From positions 29,194-93,193 of the forward strand of contig NZ_VTSR01000013.1 of the NCBI RefSeq assembly GCF_008329715.1: DNA of 64,000 nucleotides, given 5' to 3'. Within the stretch, counting starts at the first letter, position 1; every line of letters begins with the position of its first letter. Source of the stretch: Gimesia chilikensis. GTDB lineage: Bacteria; Planctomycetota; Planctomycetia; Planctomycetales; Planctomycetaceae. Below are positions 1 to 9,390 of this stretch, one piece after another. A model generated the notes under the pieces. That model had not been told where the DNA came from, searched no databases, and saw only the letters and a list, made by a program, of their open reading frames with translations. Made by a program: the position numbers and the translations under genes.

Positions 1-78
1 ACCCTGATACAGATACAAAGATACCTGGTCCCGTTGGACCAGAATACGGAATTACAACAGGCCCGTCAGAGACTCTGA
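1..78 (+). CDS. possible C-terminal tail of a CDS entering from the left
   Basis: Frame 1 is open from the first base to a TGA at 76-78 and encodes 25 residues ending QQARQRL. It could be the end of an upstream gene cut by the window edge. An open stretch of 25 codons can occur by chance and no family is recognisable, so this is only a suggestion. Confidence 0.22.
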   Translation, partial: TLIQIQRYLVPLDQNTELQQARQRL

Positions 79-159
79 CGACCGCCTGAATCAATGCGAA
101 CACTCTTGCAGTCTGGGGACGCGAATGTTTCACCTCACCTGGCCTGTAACATTTTTTAA

Positions 160-375
<216 letters not shown>

Positions 376-416
376 TGCGTGCTTAAGACTGAGTCGGAAG
401 CCTCAATCAAATGACA

Positions 417-457
417 AACAGCACCACCGGCATTTCGCCAGTGGTGCTGTTTTTTTG
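417..457 (+). terminator. Rho-independent terminator of the cold-shock gene
   Basis: ACAGCACCAC and GTGGTGCTGT form a ten-base-pair stem with a further C-G pair, followed by seven T residues. It lies 40 bases after the csp stop codon. It also separates csp from the convergent DUF1559 gene. Confidence 0.9.
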
Positions 458-492
458 TCACGAATATCACTGAATGCTCAGAGCAAGGGAGC

Positions 493-1422
493 TTAAAACT
501 CGCCTAATACCTGACCATCCTTTTTATTTCCGAGGTTCTGGAACGTCCCGCGGTCAATGTTGGAAGAGATGAACCGCACGGCACCATCGGCCAGCAGGGC
601 ATGTACGCCACCCACATGATAGCTGCGGGCAAAGTTATACTTTGTCCCGGTATTCACGACGCAAGGCGAAAGCGGGAAGGTGGTTGACTTACAGGCATAG
701 TTCTGGTCGGCAACCGGGGTATTGGGGGTCTCGCGAGTTGTGAAAGTCATCTCACCATGAGCACCACCGATTCCGTAACATCCCGGGCAACCCCAGTAGG
801 TAGTCGAAGCGGTGTTTCCGCGAATGATAATCTCCGAAACCATAATCGTATTCGAAGAGCCATCCTTCAGGTCACGAATCTTAGTATTCGAGTTATCAGC
901 GAAGACTCCATTCAGATTGGCCCCCGTTGTCGTCGCTTCATTGCCTGCGCAACCGATATAACTCCCCTGCGAACGGCCCAAAGAATCGGCATTTCCCGGA
1001 GTGGAAGGATCCGAGGGGCACAGATAGACCGGTACCACGGCTTTATAAATTTCCGGATCCGTCACCAGATGGACGTGGCTTGCCGTATTGGCGGAGTACT
1101 TATTGTATAACGGAGCCTGGTCTACAAAGGGCAGAATCTGATGTGCCCAGGTATCACGCCAGTGATAAGTGCCGTAAGGAGCAGATGAATTGTAGTTTCC
1201 GGACCTGACTTCCATATGACCGTAAGGAAACAGGCGATGCGTATCGTGATAGTTGTGCAGTGCGATACCGATCTGCTTCAGATTATTCTTACAGGTCGAC
1301 CGGCGGGCCGCTTCACGTGCCTGTTGCACAGCGGGCAACAGCAGTGCGATGAGGATCGCAATAATAGCAATCACAACCAACAACTCAATGAGGGTAAATC
1401 CTCGCTTGGTAGACACAGACAT
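493..1422 (-). CDS. DUF1559 pseudopilin-like protein
   Basis: A 309-residue protein of the planctomycete DUF1559 family. The N-terminus carries a type IV pilin/pseudopilin methylation motif ([11 protein letters not shown]), a hydrophobic helix, and the family hallmark [18 protein letters not shown]. Near the C-terminus is the family motif [14 protein letters not shown]. Such proteins are probably processed by a prepilin peptidase and displayed in the envelope; their role is unknown. The start at 1422 is chosen because AGGAG lies seven bases upstream and the leader is then just KRG before the cleavage site. A start at 1449 would add nine residues with no ribosome site. It is closely related at its N-terminus to the DUF1559 gene at 25557. 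Confidence 0.92.
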   Translation of the reverse strand: MSVSTKRGFTLIELLVVIAIIAILIALLLPAVQQAREAARRSTCKNNLKQIGIALHNYHDTHRLFPYGHMEVRSGNYNSSAPYGTYHWRDTWAHQILPFVDQAPLYNKYSANTASHVHLVTDPEIYKAVVPVYLCPSDPSTPGNADSLGRSQGSYIGCAGNEATTTGANLNGVFADNSNTKIRDLKDGSSNTIMVSEIIIRGNTASTTYWGCPGCYGIGGAHGEMTFTTRETPNTPVADQNYACKSTTFPLSPCVVNTGTKYNFARSYHVGGVHALLADGAVRFISSNIDRGTFQNLGNKKDGQVLGEF

Positions 1423-1679
1423 TCCAACTCCTGTAACTCGGTAGGACAAGACAGTTCAATAACAACTGGATTGATAAATCGGTAAGTGAGTCTGCCTGGC
1501 AGGATGTCTGGAGTAGACTTCGGCAGGGTGGGCGCGCTTACTCAAAACTTACATTTGTTAAGTATTTCTCACAAGTGAGGCTTTGACAAGCTCAGTCCAG
1601 CATGGATGCTGCCGGAATTCAAAAATCTTCTGTACACTTCAAGCGTGAATGGTGTCTCTACTTCAGTTCTTATCTGAGA

Positions 1680-2702
1680 TCACTGTTTGATTTCAGTCAC
1701 CCTGAGACAACAGTCCACCGGACAGACATCATGGTTCGGCCCCAATGTCCCCAAGGCGGGCCGCTCATCTGTACCGCTGATGCGTTCTTCGATTAATTCG
1801 CGAATCATTGTGATGAAGCGGGGATGGACTCCCACGGTCTTTGCTCGGGCAACATTGATGCCAACTTCACTGCCGACCTGTTTCGCCTCTGTGTCCAGGT
1901 CGAACAGCACCTCCATGTGGTCGGAAACGAATCCGATTGGAATAATGACGACATCCTGAACCTCTCCCTGCAGCCCCAGCTCGGTGATAAAATCACAGAT
2001 ATCGGGTTCCAGCCAGGGTTGATGTGGCGGACCGCTGCGGCTCTGGTATACCAGGTGCCAGGGGTGCGTTCCCAATCGTTCACTCACCAGCTGAGCAGCG
2101 TCTTTCAGCTGGGTTTCATAGCGACAGCCCGCAGCCATCGCCAGGGGAATACTGTGCGCAGAAAACAGTATTGTCGCCTGTTCCCGGCGTTCTTCCGGAA
2201 TCTCGGCCAGTGCTTCCCGGGCGCGATCAACGGTAGCCTCGATAAATCCGGGATGATTAAAGAACATCCGCAGCTTATCGACTTCGGGCGCCCCATCCCC
2301 AACCGCTTCCTGAGCCCGCTGGATATCTTCCCGGTACTGCCGACAACCCGAATACGAGCTGAATGCCGAGGTGAAAAAGCCCAGAGCCCGCTGAATGCCA
2401 TCCTGTTTCATCTGTGCCAGCGTATCCGTCAGTAGGGGATGCCAGTTCCGGTTTCCCCAGTAGATGGGGAGTTGTGGCCCGTTCGCAGCCAGTTCCTCTT
2501 CGAGTGCCGCGATCAGGGCCCGGTTCTGCCCGTTGATCGGACTCACTCCACCGAACTGCTGGTAATGCTCCGCGACCTCCAGCATCCGCTCCCGGGGGAC
2601 ATTCTTGCCCCTGAGCACATTTTCCAGAAAGGGAATCACATCGTCAGGCCCTTCCGGCCCCCCGAAGGAAACTACCAGAATCGCGTCATATTCGTTATTC
2701 AT
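1680..2702 (-). CDS. hemH: ferrochelatase (heme or coproheme synthesis)
   Basis: A 340-residue ferrochelatase, which inserts Fe2+ into protoporphyrin IX or coproporphyrin III. The catalytic histidine is in FSAHSIP (H183) and the conserved glutamate in FVSDHMEVLFD (E264). Four cysteines, C120 (YSGCRQY) and C327, C331 and C332 at the C-terminus (CPVDCC), are placed much like the [2Fe-2S] ligands of cluster-binding ferrochelatases such as the mycobacterial enzyme, so a cluster is inferred. Length is normal for the family. The gene stands alone with no other heme gene in the window. Whether it uses the protoporphyrin- or coproporphyrin-dependent route cannot be told from the sequence. Confidence 0.93.
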   Translation of the reverse strand: MNNEYDAILVVSFGGPEGPDDVIPFLENVLRGKNVPRERMLEVAEHYQQFGGVSPINGQNRALIAALEEELAANGPQLPIYWGNRNWHPLLTDTLAQMKQDGIQRALGFFTSAFSSYSGCRQYREDIQRAQEAVGDGAPEVDKLRMFFNHPGFIEATVDRAREALAEIPEERREQATILFSAHSIPLAMAAGCRYETQLKDAAQLVSERLGTHPWHLVYQSRSGPPHQPWLEPDICDFITELGLQGEVQDVVIIPIGFVSDHMEVLFDLDTEAKQVGSEVGINVARAKTVGVHPRFITMIRELIEERISGTDERPALGTLGPNHDVCPVDCCLRVTEIKQ

Positions 2703-3153
2703 TCAGGATGTCTCTACTTGTCTGGTTGGCAAAGCCTGCATCGGTCGCTGCTGAACCGATGGTCTGTCTTTCCTGCTATCCATCTCATCATAGCAACTTC
2801 TCTCCGTTGTAGTCAGCCTGCATCAGATGACTACTCCCGTTCCCACAAGAATTGTCTCGCTGCTCCGTGTTTTCGCCCGTTTTCCAGTCCATTCCGTAGT
2901 CCCCAGCATGCCGCTTCCTGATTTTCATCCTGCTGAACACCCTGTTGCTTTTTGGCAACAAAATTGCGCATCACTCAGGAGTGGTCTGCCCATTGTTTCG
3001 ATTCTACCGGATAGTTGATCAACTGTGGGTAGCAGCCTGAGTATTTCCCTGCTGCCACTGAAAATTACCCGTTCTAGATCAACTTCGATGGATATATATA
3101 AGCATACCCGCCGCGTATCACAAACTGTCCACAACCATTACAGGCACTCCTGG
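2703..3153. other. intergenic region between divergent hemH and acyltransferase
   Basis: About 450 bases without a convincing gene. Open frames here are short and look like chance. It must hold the promoters for the two divergent genes, but no clear -35/-10 pair or operator stands out. Confidence 0.5.
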
Positions 3154-4359
3154 ATGAACTCACCCTCTGTTCTCAGCGCGGTGGAACCGGTCGAAGTATG
3201 CACGGCATCTGATTCGTCGCGGTCCTCAGCCCCCCGTTTTTACTATATGGACTCCATGCGATCCATCCTGATGATGCTGGGAGTCGTCCTGCATGGGGCA
3301 TTGATTTACTCTGCCACGGATCACTGGATCGTCTCCGATTCCCATAACTCGATCTTCTTTTCGCTGCTCGATTCGGTCATACACGTATTCCGGATGCCGA
3401 CGTTCTTCATCATTGCCGGCTTTTTCTCGATGATGAGCCTGCAGAAATACGGCATTAAAGTCTTTACCCAGGTCCGGCTCGTTCGCATTGTCGTCCCCCT
3501 GTTAAGCACAGCGTTGATCGTCAATACGCTGGAGCTTTATTTCCGCACGACCGTACTGCACCACGAGCCGATGTCGTTGGGGCACTTCCTGACACGGGTC
3601 CTGCCCCAACTCTGGTTGAGTGGGCAGTGGGTCTCACATCTCTGGTTCCTGCTGACGCTCCTGCAGTTCTTCGCAGTTGGGATCAGCCTGTTTTTGATCG
3701 GCGGCTACCTGCCGAAATGGACGCAGATGCGTCCGCTGGTCGCTGGTATTCGTAAAAACTGTTATTTCCTGCTGCTGATCCCCTGTGCCGATCTCCTGTG
3801 GAACGTTGCTGCCAAAATCGCTCCGAATATCTTTCACGGCTCCCTCTGCTGTGGCCTGTTGAATCTGGAAGACTTCATCACCTTCCTCCCCTACTTTCTG
3901 CTGGGACTCTGGTTATTCAAGGACAAAACGCTCCAGGACGAATTCCATCGTATCGCCCGCTGGGAGTGGGGCATGCTGCCTCTGGCGGTCCTCGTGTATT
4001 ACCTGGAAGAGAATGCCCATGGTTTTAATACAGAAAGCCTGCTCCGCATCTATTCCTTCGGCGTCATATGTGCCCTCGCCAGTCATATCTGTTACGTTCT
4101 GTTTTATCGATTCATGAACCGGGACTCGCGTGTTTTCCGCTATCTCTCAGATGCTTCCTATTCAATTTATCTGTTCCACCATATCTGCGTGGTGATCTTT
4201 GGGTATCTGTTGCTCAGTTCCACGATTGCCATCAGTTACAAATTTCTGGCAGTAGAAATCGCCACGTTTGCGGTCACACTCTCTCTGCACCATTTTCTGA
4301 TTTTAAGGATCCCGGTCCTGCGGTTTCTGTTTAATGGAAAAAGGACTGCCCGCTCCTGA
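3154..4359 (+). CDS. membrane acyltransferase, OpgC/acyltransferase-3 type
   Basis: A roughly 400-residue integral membrane protein with about ten hydrophobic segments. The first segment has the acyltransferase-3 signature MDSMRSILMMLGVVLHG (Arg plus membrane His), followed by FRMPTFFIIAGFF, as in OpgC/MdoC proteins that succinylate periplasmic glucans. It probably O-acylates a surface or periplasmic carbohydrate; the acceptor is unknown. The frame is open back to 3025, with candidate starts at 3025, 3088 and 3154. None has a strong ribosome site. The start at 3154 (MNSPSV) is preferred because it leaves a short cytoplasmic leader before the first helix. Confidence 0.8.
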   Translation: MNSPSVLSAVEPVEVCTASDSSRSSAPRFYYMDSMRSILMMLGVVLHGALIYSATDHWIVSDSHNSIFFSLLDSVIHVFRMPTFFIIAGFFSMMSLQKYGIKVFTQVRLVRIVVPLLSTALIVNTLELYFRTTVLHHEPMSLGHFLTRVLPQLWLSGQWVSHLWFLLTLLQFFAVGISLFLIGGYLPKWTQMRPLVAGIRKNCYFLLLIPCADLLWNVAAKIAPNIFHGSLCCGLLNLEDFITFLPYFLLGLWLFKDKTLQDEFHRIARWEWGMLPLAVLVYYLEENAHGFNTESLLRIYSFGVICALASHICYVLFYRFMNRDSRVFRYLSDASYSIYLFHHICVVIFGYLLLSSTIAISYKFLAVEIATFAVTLSLHHFLILRIPVLRFLFNGKRTARS

Positions 4360-4470
4360 AACAGGTTTCACCCTGTCCCTGCCCGGTCGGATTGCCTAAA
4401 ATGAATTCAGTCGCTTAGAATATGACAGACTGCTTTCATTCAGGCACTTTCGTAAAGGGATTTTACTCCA

Positions 4471-5202
4471 ATGACGTTCTCACAACTGCCTCAGCTGGCA
4501 CTGGTTGTCTTATCGATCGCTACCCTCTTCACACTGCTCACCGCCTGTGAAAATTCCATCTCCAAAGAAGACCGCCCCGTAGCGATCGCCGAAGAACAGC
4601 CCGAATCGGAAGTAAAAATGGTCGCCCACGAAGCAGATGACGGTCTGGAAGTCGTTACCCTCGGCTCAGGCTGCTTCTGGTGTACCGAGGCGGTTTTCCG
4701 CGAACTCAAAGGGGTCAAGTCTGCCGTCTCCGGCTATTCGGGAGGCGCGGTCCCCAACCCGACTTACAAAGCCGTATGTACCGGCACCACCGGTCACGCA
4801 GAGGTCATTCAGGTCACCTTTGATCCTGAAGTGATCCCCTTCACTGATATCCTCAAAGTCTTCTGGGAAACACACGACCCGACCACGCTCAACCGTCAGG
4901 GAGCAGACGTGGGAACGCAGTATCGCTCCGCTGTCTTCTATCACAATGAGAAGCAGAAAGAAGAAGCAACCGCTTACAAGAAACAACTCGATGAATCAGG
5001 ACAATTCAAAAGTCCCATCGTCACTGAAATCACCGAGTTCCAGAAATTCTATCCCGCGGAAGACTACCATCAGGACTATTTCAAACTGAATCCCAACCAG
5101 CAGTACTGCCAGTTCGTGATCCGTCCCAAACTGGAAAAGTTCCGCAGCAAGTTCAGCGAGAAACTGAAATCCGAAGAGAACACCAAAGAGAAGTCAGAAT
5201 AA
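4471..5202 (+). CDS. msrA: peptide methionine-S-sulfoxide reductase MsrA, lipoprotein form
   Basis: A 243-residue MsrA that reduces methionine-S-sulfoxide in proteins. The N-terminus has a lipoprotein signal with lipobox LTAC (C26), so the enzyme is probably anchored outside the cytoplasm and repairs oxidised envelope proteins. The active-site motif GCFWCTE is at residues 67-73 (C68 nucleophile, C71). A further cysteine at 213 (NQQYCQF) is a candidate resolving residue. The catalytic domain, residues 60-220, is of full length. AAAGGGA lies about ten bases before the ATG. It converges on the FemAB-like gene. A short hairpin (TGAGACG/CGTCTCA, 5216-5235) lies between them. Confidence 0.95.
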   Translation: MTFSQLPQLALVVLSIATLFTLLTACENSISKEDRPVAIAEEQPESEVKMVAHEADDGLEVVTLGSGCFWCTEAVFRELKGVKSAVSGYSGGAVPNPTYKAVCTGTTGHAEVIQVTFDPEVIPFTDILKVFWETHDPTTLNRQGADVGTQYRSAVFYHNEKQKEEATAYKKQLDESGQFKSPIVTEITEFQKFYPAEDYHQDYFKLNPNQQYCQFVIRPKLEKFRSKFSEKLKSEENTKEKSE

Positions 5203-5232
5203 GTCACTCTGACAATGAGACGACATGACGTC

Positions 5233-6459
5233 TCAGGCCTTTGATCCACTCTTCACACTTTCAGAGGGAATCCCCGCCAGGGCTTCCTGCTTACCCGGAG
5301 TGGGCAGGGACGGATTGTCCTGGAATTCGGGATCCGGAGCTTCTCCACTGGAGAACCGGTCACGAAACCAGCCGGCCACCTGATGACTCAGTTTGAGTAC
5401 ATTCGCAATCGGCGAAGTGGGCGAGTAGTACACGTAGCGATAGACATTGTCCATCGAGGTGTACCAGTACTTCTTGGCACCGACTGCCCCATAACCCATA
5501 TCCATCACCTGGTCACCGCGGTCCATACTGTCGTGCAACAGGCGTCCGATCAGCAGACGCCCCAGGCCGTTGCTGGAAAGTTCGGAATCGTAACCCATCC
5601 GAATTCCATCAAGATACCCGTTGAGATGATAATTATAACAGAACGCAGCAGGTTTACCGGAAAGGTAAATCAGATTCAGGTCGACTGCTCCCGCCCGGAT
5701 CGCACTCGCATACGAATCGCGAAAGAACTGTGATACCTTTTCATGCGTGATCGTCGTTCCGCTGGTAGATGACCCCTGCCAGCTCTTAAGCGCGATCTGT
5801 TCGCACTGTTCGTACAAATCCCAGCGCGGATCTGCCTCTCCCCGGGCTTCTCCCCCCGGACGGTAACGAAAAAATTCGATATCTCCATCCTCGGGCACCT
5901 TACGCTCAGCACGCAGATAGGTCTGTCGCGCCTTCTTGGGACGTGACTTGAGGTAGTCATCCCAGCTCTGATTCAGATCGATGAACATCGTCTGGTTCCA
6001 GAGAAACTTTTCAAATACCAGACCATTGGTTGCCAGTGCCCGTTCCGTCGCTCCCCGATCGAAACTGTCACTGTCCACACAGCGAAGATCAATCATGTCC
6101 CAGTCGCGCCGCGACTCAAGCAGGTATTGTAAAGCTGTGGTGAGTGTCTGCTCAGGACAGGCGGTAGATGGACCGTAAATGCTACCCCAGTCATCAAAAG
6201 GATATGTCACGATGCGACAGGTTCCGAATTTGGATTTGATCCGGCGGGTACACAACGGCACAATACCCGTTACCTCTCCCTCGTCACGAATCACGAGCAC
6301 GCGTAATTTCTGATCTTCGGCAAAGTGGGTCCAGTAGTCCCGCAGCCATTCCAGCGAACGATAAAATGAACCACCCGGTGTGACTGATAACAGACGCGTC
6401 CAGTCCTGGTGATAGTCCAGTAATGCATCAATCTCATTCAGCTCGATCACATCCGACAT
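5233..6459 (-). CDS. GNAT-fold acetyltransferase, FemAB/BioF2-like
   Basis: A 408-residue protein with the double-GNAT organisation of the 'acetyltransferase domain, BioF2-like' group. An N-terminal half (GGSFYRSLEWLRDYW...LRVLVIRDEGEVTGIVPL) is followed by a linker (LKSRPKKARQTYLRAERK) and a C-terminal half with YLSGKPAAFCYNYHLNGYLDGIRMGYD and GLGRLLIGRLLHDSMDRG. Relatives often sit in polysaccharide or cell-surface loci and acylate or aminoacylate surface molecules. The actual substrate is unknown. No signal peptide is present, so it is cytoplasmic. The Pro/Ser-rich C-terminal tail (about residues 370-408) looks disordered. Confidence 0.8.
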   Translation of the reverse strand: MSDVIELNEIDALLDYHQDWTRLLSVTPGGSFYRSLEWLRDYWTHFAEDQKLRVLVIRDEGEVTGIVPLCTRRIKSKFGTCRIVTYPFDDWGSIYGPSTACPEQTLTTALQYLLESRRDWDMIDLRCVDSDSFDRGATERALATNGLVFEKFLWNQTMFIDLNQSWDDYLKSRPKKARQTYLRAERKVPEDGDIEFFRYRPGGEARGEADPRWDLYEQCEQIALKSWQGSSTSGTTITHEKVSQFFRDSYASAIRAGAVDLNLIYLSGKPAAFCYNYHLNGYLDGIRMGYDSELSSNGLGRLLIGRLLHDSMDRGDQVMDMGYGAVGAKKYWYTSMDNVYRYVYYSPTSPIANVLKLSHQVAGWFRDRFSSGEAPDPEFQDNPSLPTPGKQEALAGIPSESVKSGSKA

Positions 6460-6955
6460 GAATTTTCGGCCCTACAATTTCTCTCCGCTTCACTCTGCAC
6501 TGGCGGTTGAGCCTTCTTCCCTGATCGCAGTTTCGTGCGGGAAACACCTCAATTTGAGTCAGCAGAAACTGTCCCCCGTTCCGAGCAGCGGGCAGCTTCC
6601 ACACACGCTATGAACTTAGCCCACGTACAGTGCCCGACGAAAAAAATCAGATCTGAGAAACTGGAAACTCGCAGGAGAGCCGAGTTGACAGTCAGGTTAT
6701 ATCGGTTCTGAGAATGAAAAAGCCATCCGCAACTTTTACGACATTTTGATCATGTTAGCACAGTTAGCATGTACGATGCATGATCGCCTGAAATATGCGG
6801 TAAAACACTGTAGAGCAAATGCTGCAACAGCCCTCGATATGGAGGGATTCATCTGCTGTTCGCTGAAAGCAAGCCACTCAGCACACTGTCGACTCACAGC
6901 AGATCGTCAAGATTGTTGCACAGGTTTGAGAACCGGAGGTGAGTCGTTGCCGGCC
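6460..6955. other. intergenic region, no supported gene
   Basis: About 500 bases upstream of the FemAB-like gene. An open frame on the plus strand from 6746 has no recognisable protein features and runs antisense through the next small gene, so it was not accepted. No repeat or terminator stands out. Confidence 0.45.
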
Positions 6956-7159
6956 TCACTCTTTCTTCTTATCTGCCGACATCGCCTCGACCAGCAGTCG
7001 ATTTCGCTGGTCTGCTTTATATTCATTGACCACCATGATGGCATGAATCATTCCCGGCAGCCAGAACAGCAGGGTCAGTATGACGTTCAAGAGAAACTGG
7101 AAAGGCTTCCCCGCCAGCAGCACGGCCAGGGGTGGAATCACAACTGCCAGAAAATACAT
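6956..7159 (-). CDS. YqaE/Pmp3 family small membrane protein
   Basis: A 67-residue protein with two hydrophobic segments: YFLAVVIPPLAVLLAG, then NVILTLLFWLPGMIHAIMVV. The Pro-Pro in the first helix and the LPGMIHA motif are typical of the Pmp3/YqaE (UPF0057) family of stress-related membrane proteolipids. The ATG at 7159 is preceded by GGAGAGTGAG, an excellent ribosome site, so the longer frame starting at 7207 is rejected. The C-terminus is charged (NEYKADQRNRLL...DKKKE). It stands alone, next to the left boundary of the tRNA island. Confidence 0.88.
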   Translation of the reverse strand: MYFLAVVIPPLAVLLAGKPFQFLLNVILTLLFWLPGMIHAIMVVNEYKADQRNRLLVEAMSADKKKE

Positions 7160-7245
7160 CTCACTCTCCAGTCTCACGAGTGCCCGAAGGACAGACTCCT
7201 GATTCACGAAATTTTAGAGACACAACCTTCTCACCAGAAAGCGAG

Positions 7246-7271
7246 AAAAAATAGGGCCGACAGGACTCGAA
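7246..7271 (-). repeat. attL: 26-bp duplicate of the tRNA 3' end
   Basis: These 26 bases are identical to 10128-10153, which spans the discriminator base, the 3' acceptor strand and the T-arm 3' side of the tRNA at 10134-10207. Identity stops abruptly on both sides. A tRNA-3'-end duplicate downstream of the tRNA is the standard scar left by tyrosine-recombinase integration. Confidence 0.85.
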
Positions 7272-7518
7272 GCGCTCCGCCGAACCACAGTAAAGATAGT
7301 AGGTTACAAGATTCCTGAAATCAAGGCGGTGCGGAATCGGATGCAGTCGGAAACTTTGTACCGAGACTGAAAGACCGCGGACCGTTTCCAAGCGTCTGTT
7401 CAATCGGCTTATCGACCCGTTCTGTAGATTGGGAACGACGCTGGTTGCTTTAGCTTAGAAGGTCGGGGCACTATGGGGTTTGAAGCGTCGGAGGAATACT
7501 GCGAAATTGCTGCAAGTA

Positions 7519-7555
7519 GAATTTAAGCAGCCCAGCGGGCGATCTGCTTAAATTC
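7519..7555. repeat. 12-bp perfect inverted repeat
   Basis: GAATTTAAGCAG (7519-7530) and CTGCTTAAATTC (7544-7555) are exact reverse complements around a 13-base loop that can itself pair weakly. There is no T-run, so it is not an obvious terminator. It lies inside the island, in otherwise gene-free sequence. Confidence 0.7.
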
Positions 7556-7999
7556 AAGGGCCAGCTATAAAGCGAATCGCAAAGCTAAAAACAGACAGTG
7601 CCAATATGAAAACAGAACATTTGTGTTTTACAGATAATCAAACATGACAGGACTATACAAACAAATTAATGCATGTATACTATGAATCATATGTATCTCA
7701 TTGGTTTTGGCAGCATTATTTTGTCTTTTGAAGTCACATTCTCCCTGGGAACTTCCTTAGTACTTTCAGTAATCATCTTTGATGAATGTTTCATTGCTTA
7801 AAGTTCGTCTCGAAACAATTTCAATCAAAGCGATTTTTTCTAACTGAGTCACACGCTGGAAAATATGACCTCAAGAACGAAAAACATGCAAACAGGGGCC
7901 ATTTCTGTCAGCGAATTGGGATAAAAACACTCCCTCTTTCTGAAATGATGATTCAGAATTCGCGTGTCTTTAAAGTTTTTATTTAGGAAAGAGTTTGAG
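7556..7999. other. AT-rich leader region of the island gene
   Basis: About 440 bases of AT-rich sequence with no supported gene before the secreted protein at 8000. TATACT at 7676-7681 resembles a -10 box, but no matching -35 box is visible. A 66-codon open frame at 7786 has no protein-like features. Confidence 0.4.
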
Positions 8000-8815
8000 A
8001 TGAATACGAAACATGTACTTTATGCATCGCTATTTGTCACTTTTGTCCAACTAGCCAATATTCAAAGTGCTCTCGCACAATATTACTTTGAACGAGATCC
8101 AGCGAGTTACGTGCTAGTAATGGACACAATGAACGCAAGTGTTACGATGTCGAATCCAATACATGTGGATCAAGGTTACTTCAGTAATGACTTTAGTGAC
8201 TACAATTCTCTCTCTTCAAATTCAGGAATTCAACCTGCGATCGCTTCATCAACAACCTCAGAAAGCGCATCCCATATTGAAGTAGGCTTTATTCAAGCGT
8301 CTTCCAATACACAAATGACGTTTAACCCTGACTTAGTAGCCAATGGTCAGGTTTCTGCCCTTGCTATCAGTACAGTGATCGGCGCAATGGATACTGGGCC
8401 TTATAATTGTAATTATGTTAGACTTCGTACTCACTTTAGTGAGACAAGCGCATTGTCTTGGGGTAAGTTCACACTAAAAAATTCGCAAACTAATGCACCT
8501 CCAACACAAGTTAAATTAAAAATCAAACAGAGTTCTTCATTCGCATCGGATCCTGATTTTGCTTGGTATCCTGTACACAGTTTTTCGATTTATAAAAACG
8601 GATCATCGACACCATTATTATCGTCTTCTACCGCAGGAGAAGTGACATTTATAGATCCAGCCGCAAATCATGGTGACTATTACACTATTATCGGTGAAGT
8701 GACTGCATTTGGGGGGGCAGTGATACAGAGAAATTCACCACCGCCCTTTTCAATGCTCCTTTTTGGCGGTAGCTTAGAGGTAACTGGTGAAGCCGAAGTT
8801 TCAGTTGTTCCTTAA
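8000..8815 (+). CDS. secreted orphan protein on the tRNA island
   Basis: A 271-residue protein that I do not recognise. It begins with a clear signal peptide (MNTKHVLYASLFVTFVQLAN...) with a likely signal-peptidase site after SALA, just before QYYFERD. The mature part is rich in Ser, Thr and Asn, looks beta-structured and has a single cysteine. The ATG at 8000 is preceded by AGGAAAGAG. The sequence is much more AT-rich than neighbouring genes, consistent with acquisition by transfer. It ends ...AEVSVVP, where many planctomycete exported proteins continue into a PEP-CTERM anchor (VPEP...). The stop falls exactly there, so loss of the anchor is possible but unproven. A strong terminator follows. 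Confidence 0.72.
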   Translation: MNTKHVLYASLFVTFVQLANIQSALAQYYFERDPASYVLVMDTMNASVTMSNPIHVDQGYFSNDFSDYNSLSSNSGIQPAIASSTTSESASHIEVGFIQASSNTQMTFNPDLVANGQVSALAISTVIGAMDTGPYNCNYVRLRTHFSETSALSWGKFTLKNSQTNAPPTQVKLKIKQSSSFASDPDFAWYPVHSFSIYKNGSSTPLLSSSTAGEVTFIDPAANHGDYYTIIGEVTAFGGAVIQRNSPPPFSMLLFGGSLEVTGEAEVSVVP

Positions 8816-8863
8816 TCATGTTTGAAGAGAATCTATTCTATTCAAAAGAATCGATTTTTATGC

Positions 8864-8900
8864 AGGAAGCAATTCACTTGATGGTGAATTGCTTCCTTTC
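8864..8900 (+). terminator. terminator-like hairpin after the island gene
   Basis: AGGAAGCAATTCA (8864-8876) pairs perfectly with TGAATTGCTTCCT (8885-8897), loop eight bases, followed by a short pyrimidine run. It lies about 50 bases after the stop codon of the secreted protein. Confidence 0.75.
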
Positions 8901-9359
8901 ATATGTGCTGTGTATAACCATCAAGAGTAAAAGCGAAACCTGAAAAGCTGTGCAATTCAAATACTTAATACCTGCGCTGTTCAAAGAGTAATCGAACAGC
9001 TGTAATTGAGCTAGTTCATCTGAGTTAAGTGATCCCCACTCCTGCTGACAGGATGTGGCCGCGTGCAACCCGCTGAAGGTGTTCGCGATTGTTTTTTTAA
9101 TCCGCAATTTCTTTTCCGTAGTGAATCCGAGTTGTCACTCAAGGGACGATTAAATGTCTCAACGAATGCGCAGAATATTTAATAATCAACTTGTTATTTA
9201 TGATCACAACTTCAAACTGAGAAATAAAAGAGCAAGGTTCATCAAAACTACAACAATGCGGCTAGGGAAAAGAAAGGTGGTTAGGATGAATACCACATTT
9301 ACGAACCCCGCATGCGATTGTGCTTCCGAAAACGTCTCTGGAAGCGGCTTCGAATCCCC
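8901..9359. other. island interior without a supported gene
   Basis: About 460 AT-rich bases. Short open frames occur on both strands (8874-9107 minus, 9154-9366 plus), but neither has a recognisable motif, a good ribosome site or a convincing composition. It may be decayed coding sequence. Confidence 0.4.
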
Positions 9360-9390
9360 CAGCTGATCAACAACTACAGTTGATCAGCTG
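9360..9390. repeat. 12-bp perfect inverted repeat with 7-base loop
   Basis: CAGCTGATCAAC (9360-9371) and GTTGATCAGCTG (9379-9390) are exact reverse complements around AACTACA. There is no T-run. A stem this long and perfect in a decaying region suggests a structured RNA, a recombination or transfer site, or a recent palindromic insertion. Confidence 0.75.

Noticed and set aside
7246..7271. A second tRNA gene at the left repeat
   Set aside because: Only the 3' part of the tRNA is present; the D-arm, anticodon arm and 5' acceptor strand are missing.
6746..7318. A 190-codon plus-strand open frame
   Set aside because: It runs antisense through the Pmp3-like gene and the attL site and has no recognisable protein pattern.
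8874..9107. Small minus-strand gene in the island
   Set aside because: It overlaps the terminator of the secreted-protein gene and has no motif or good ribosome site.
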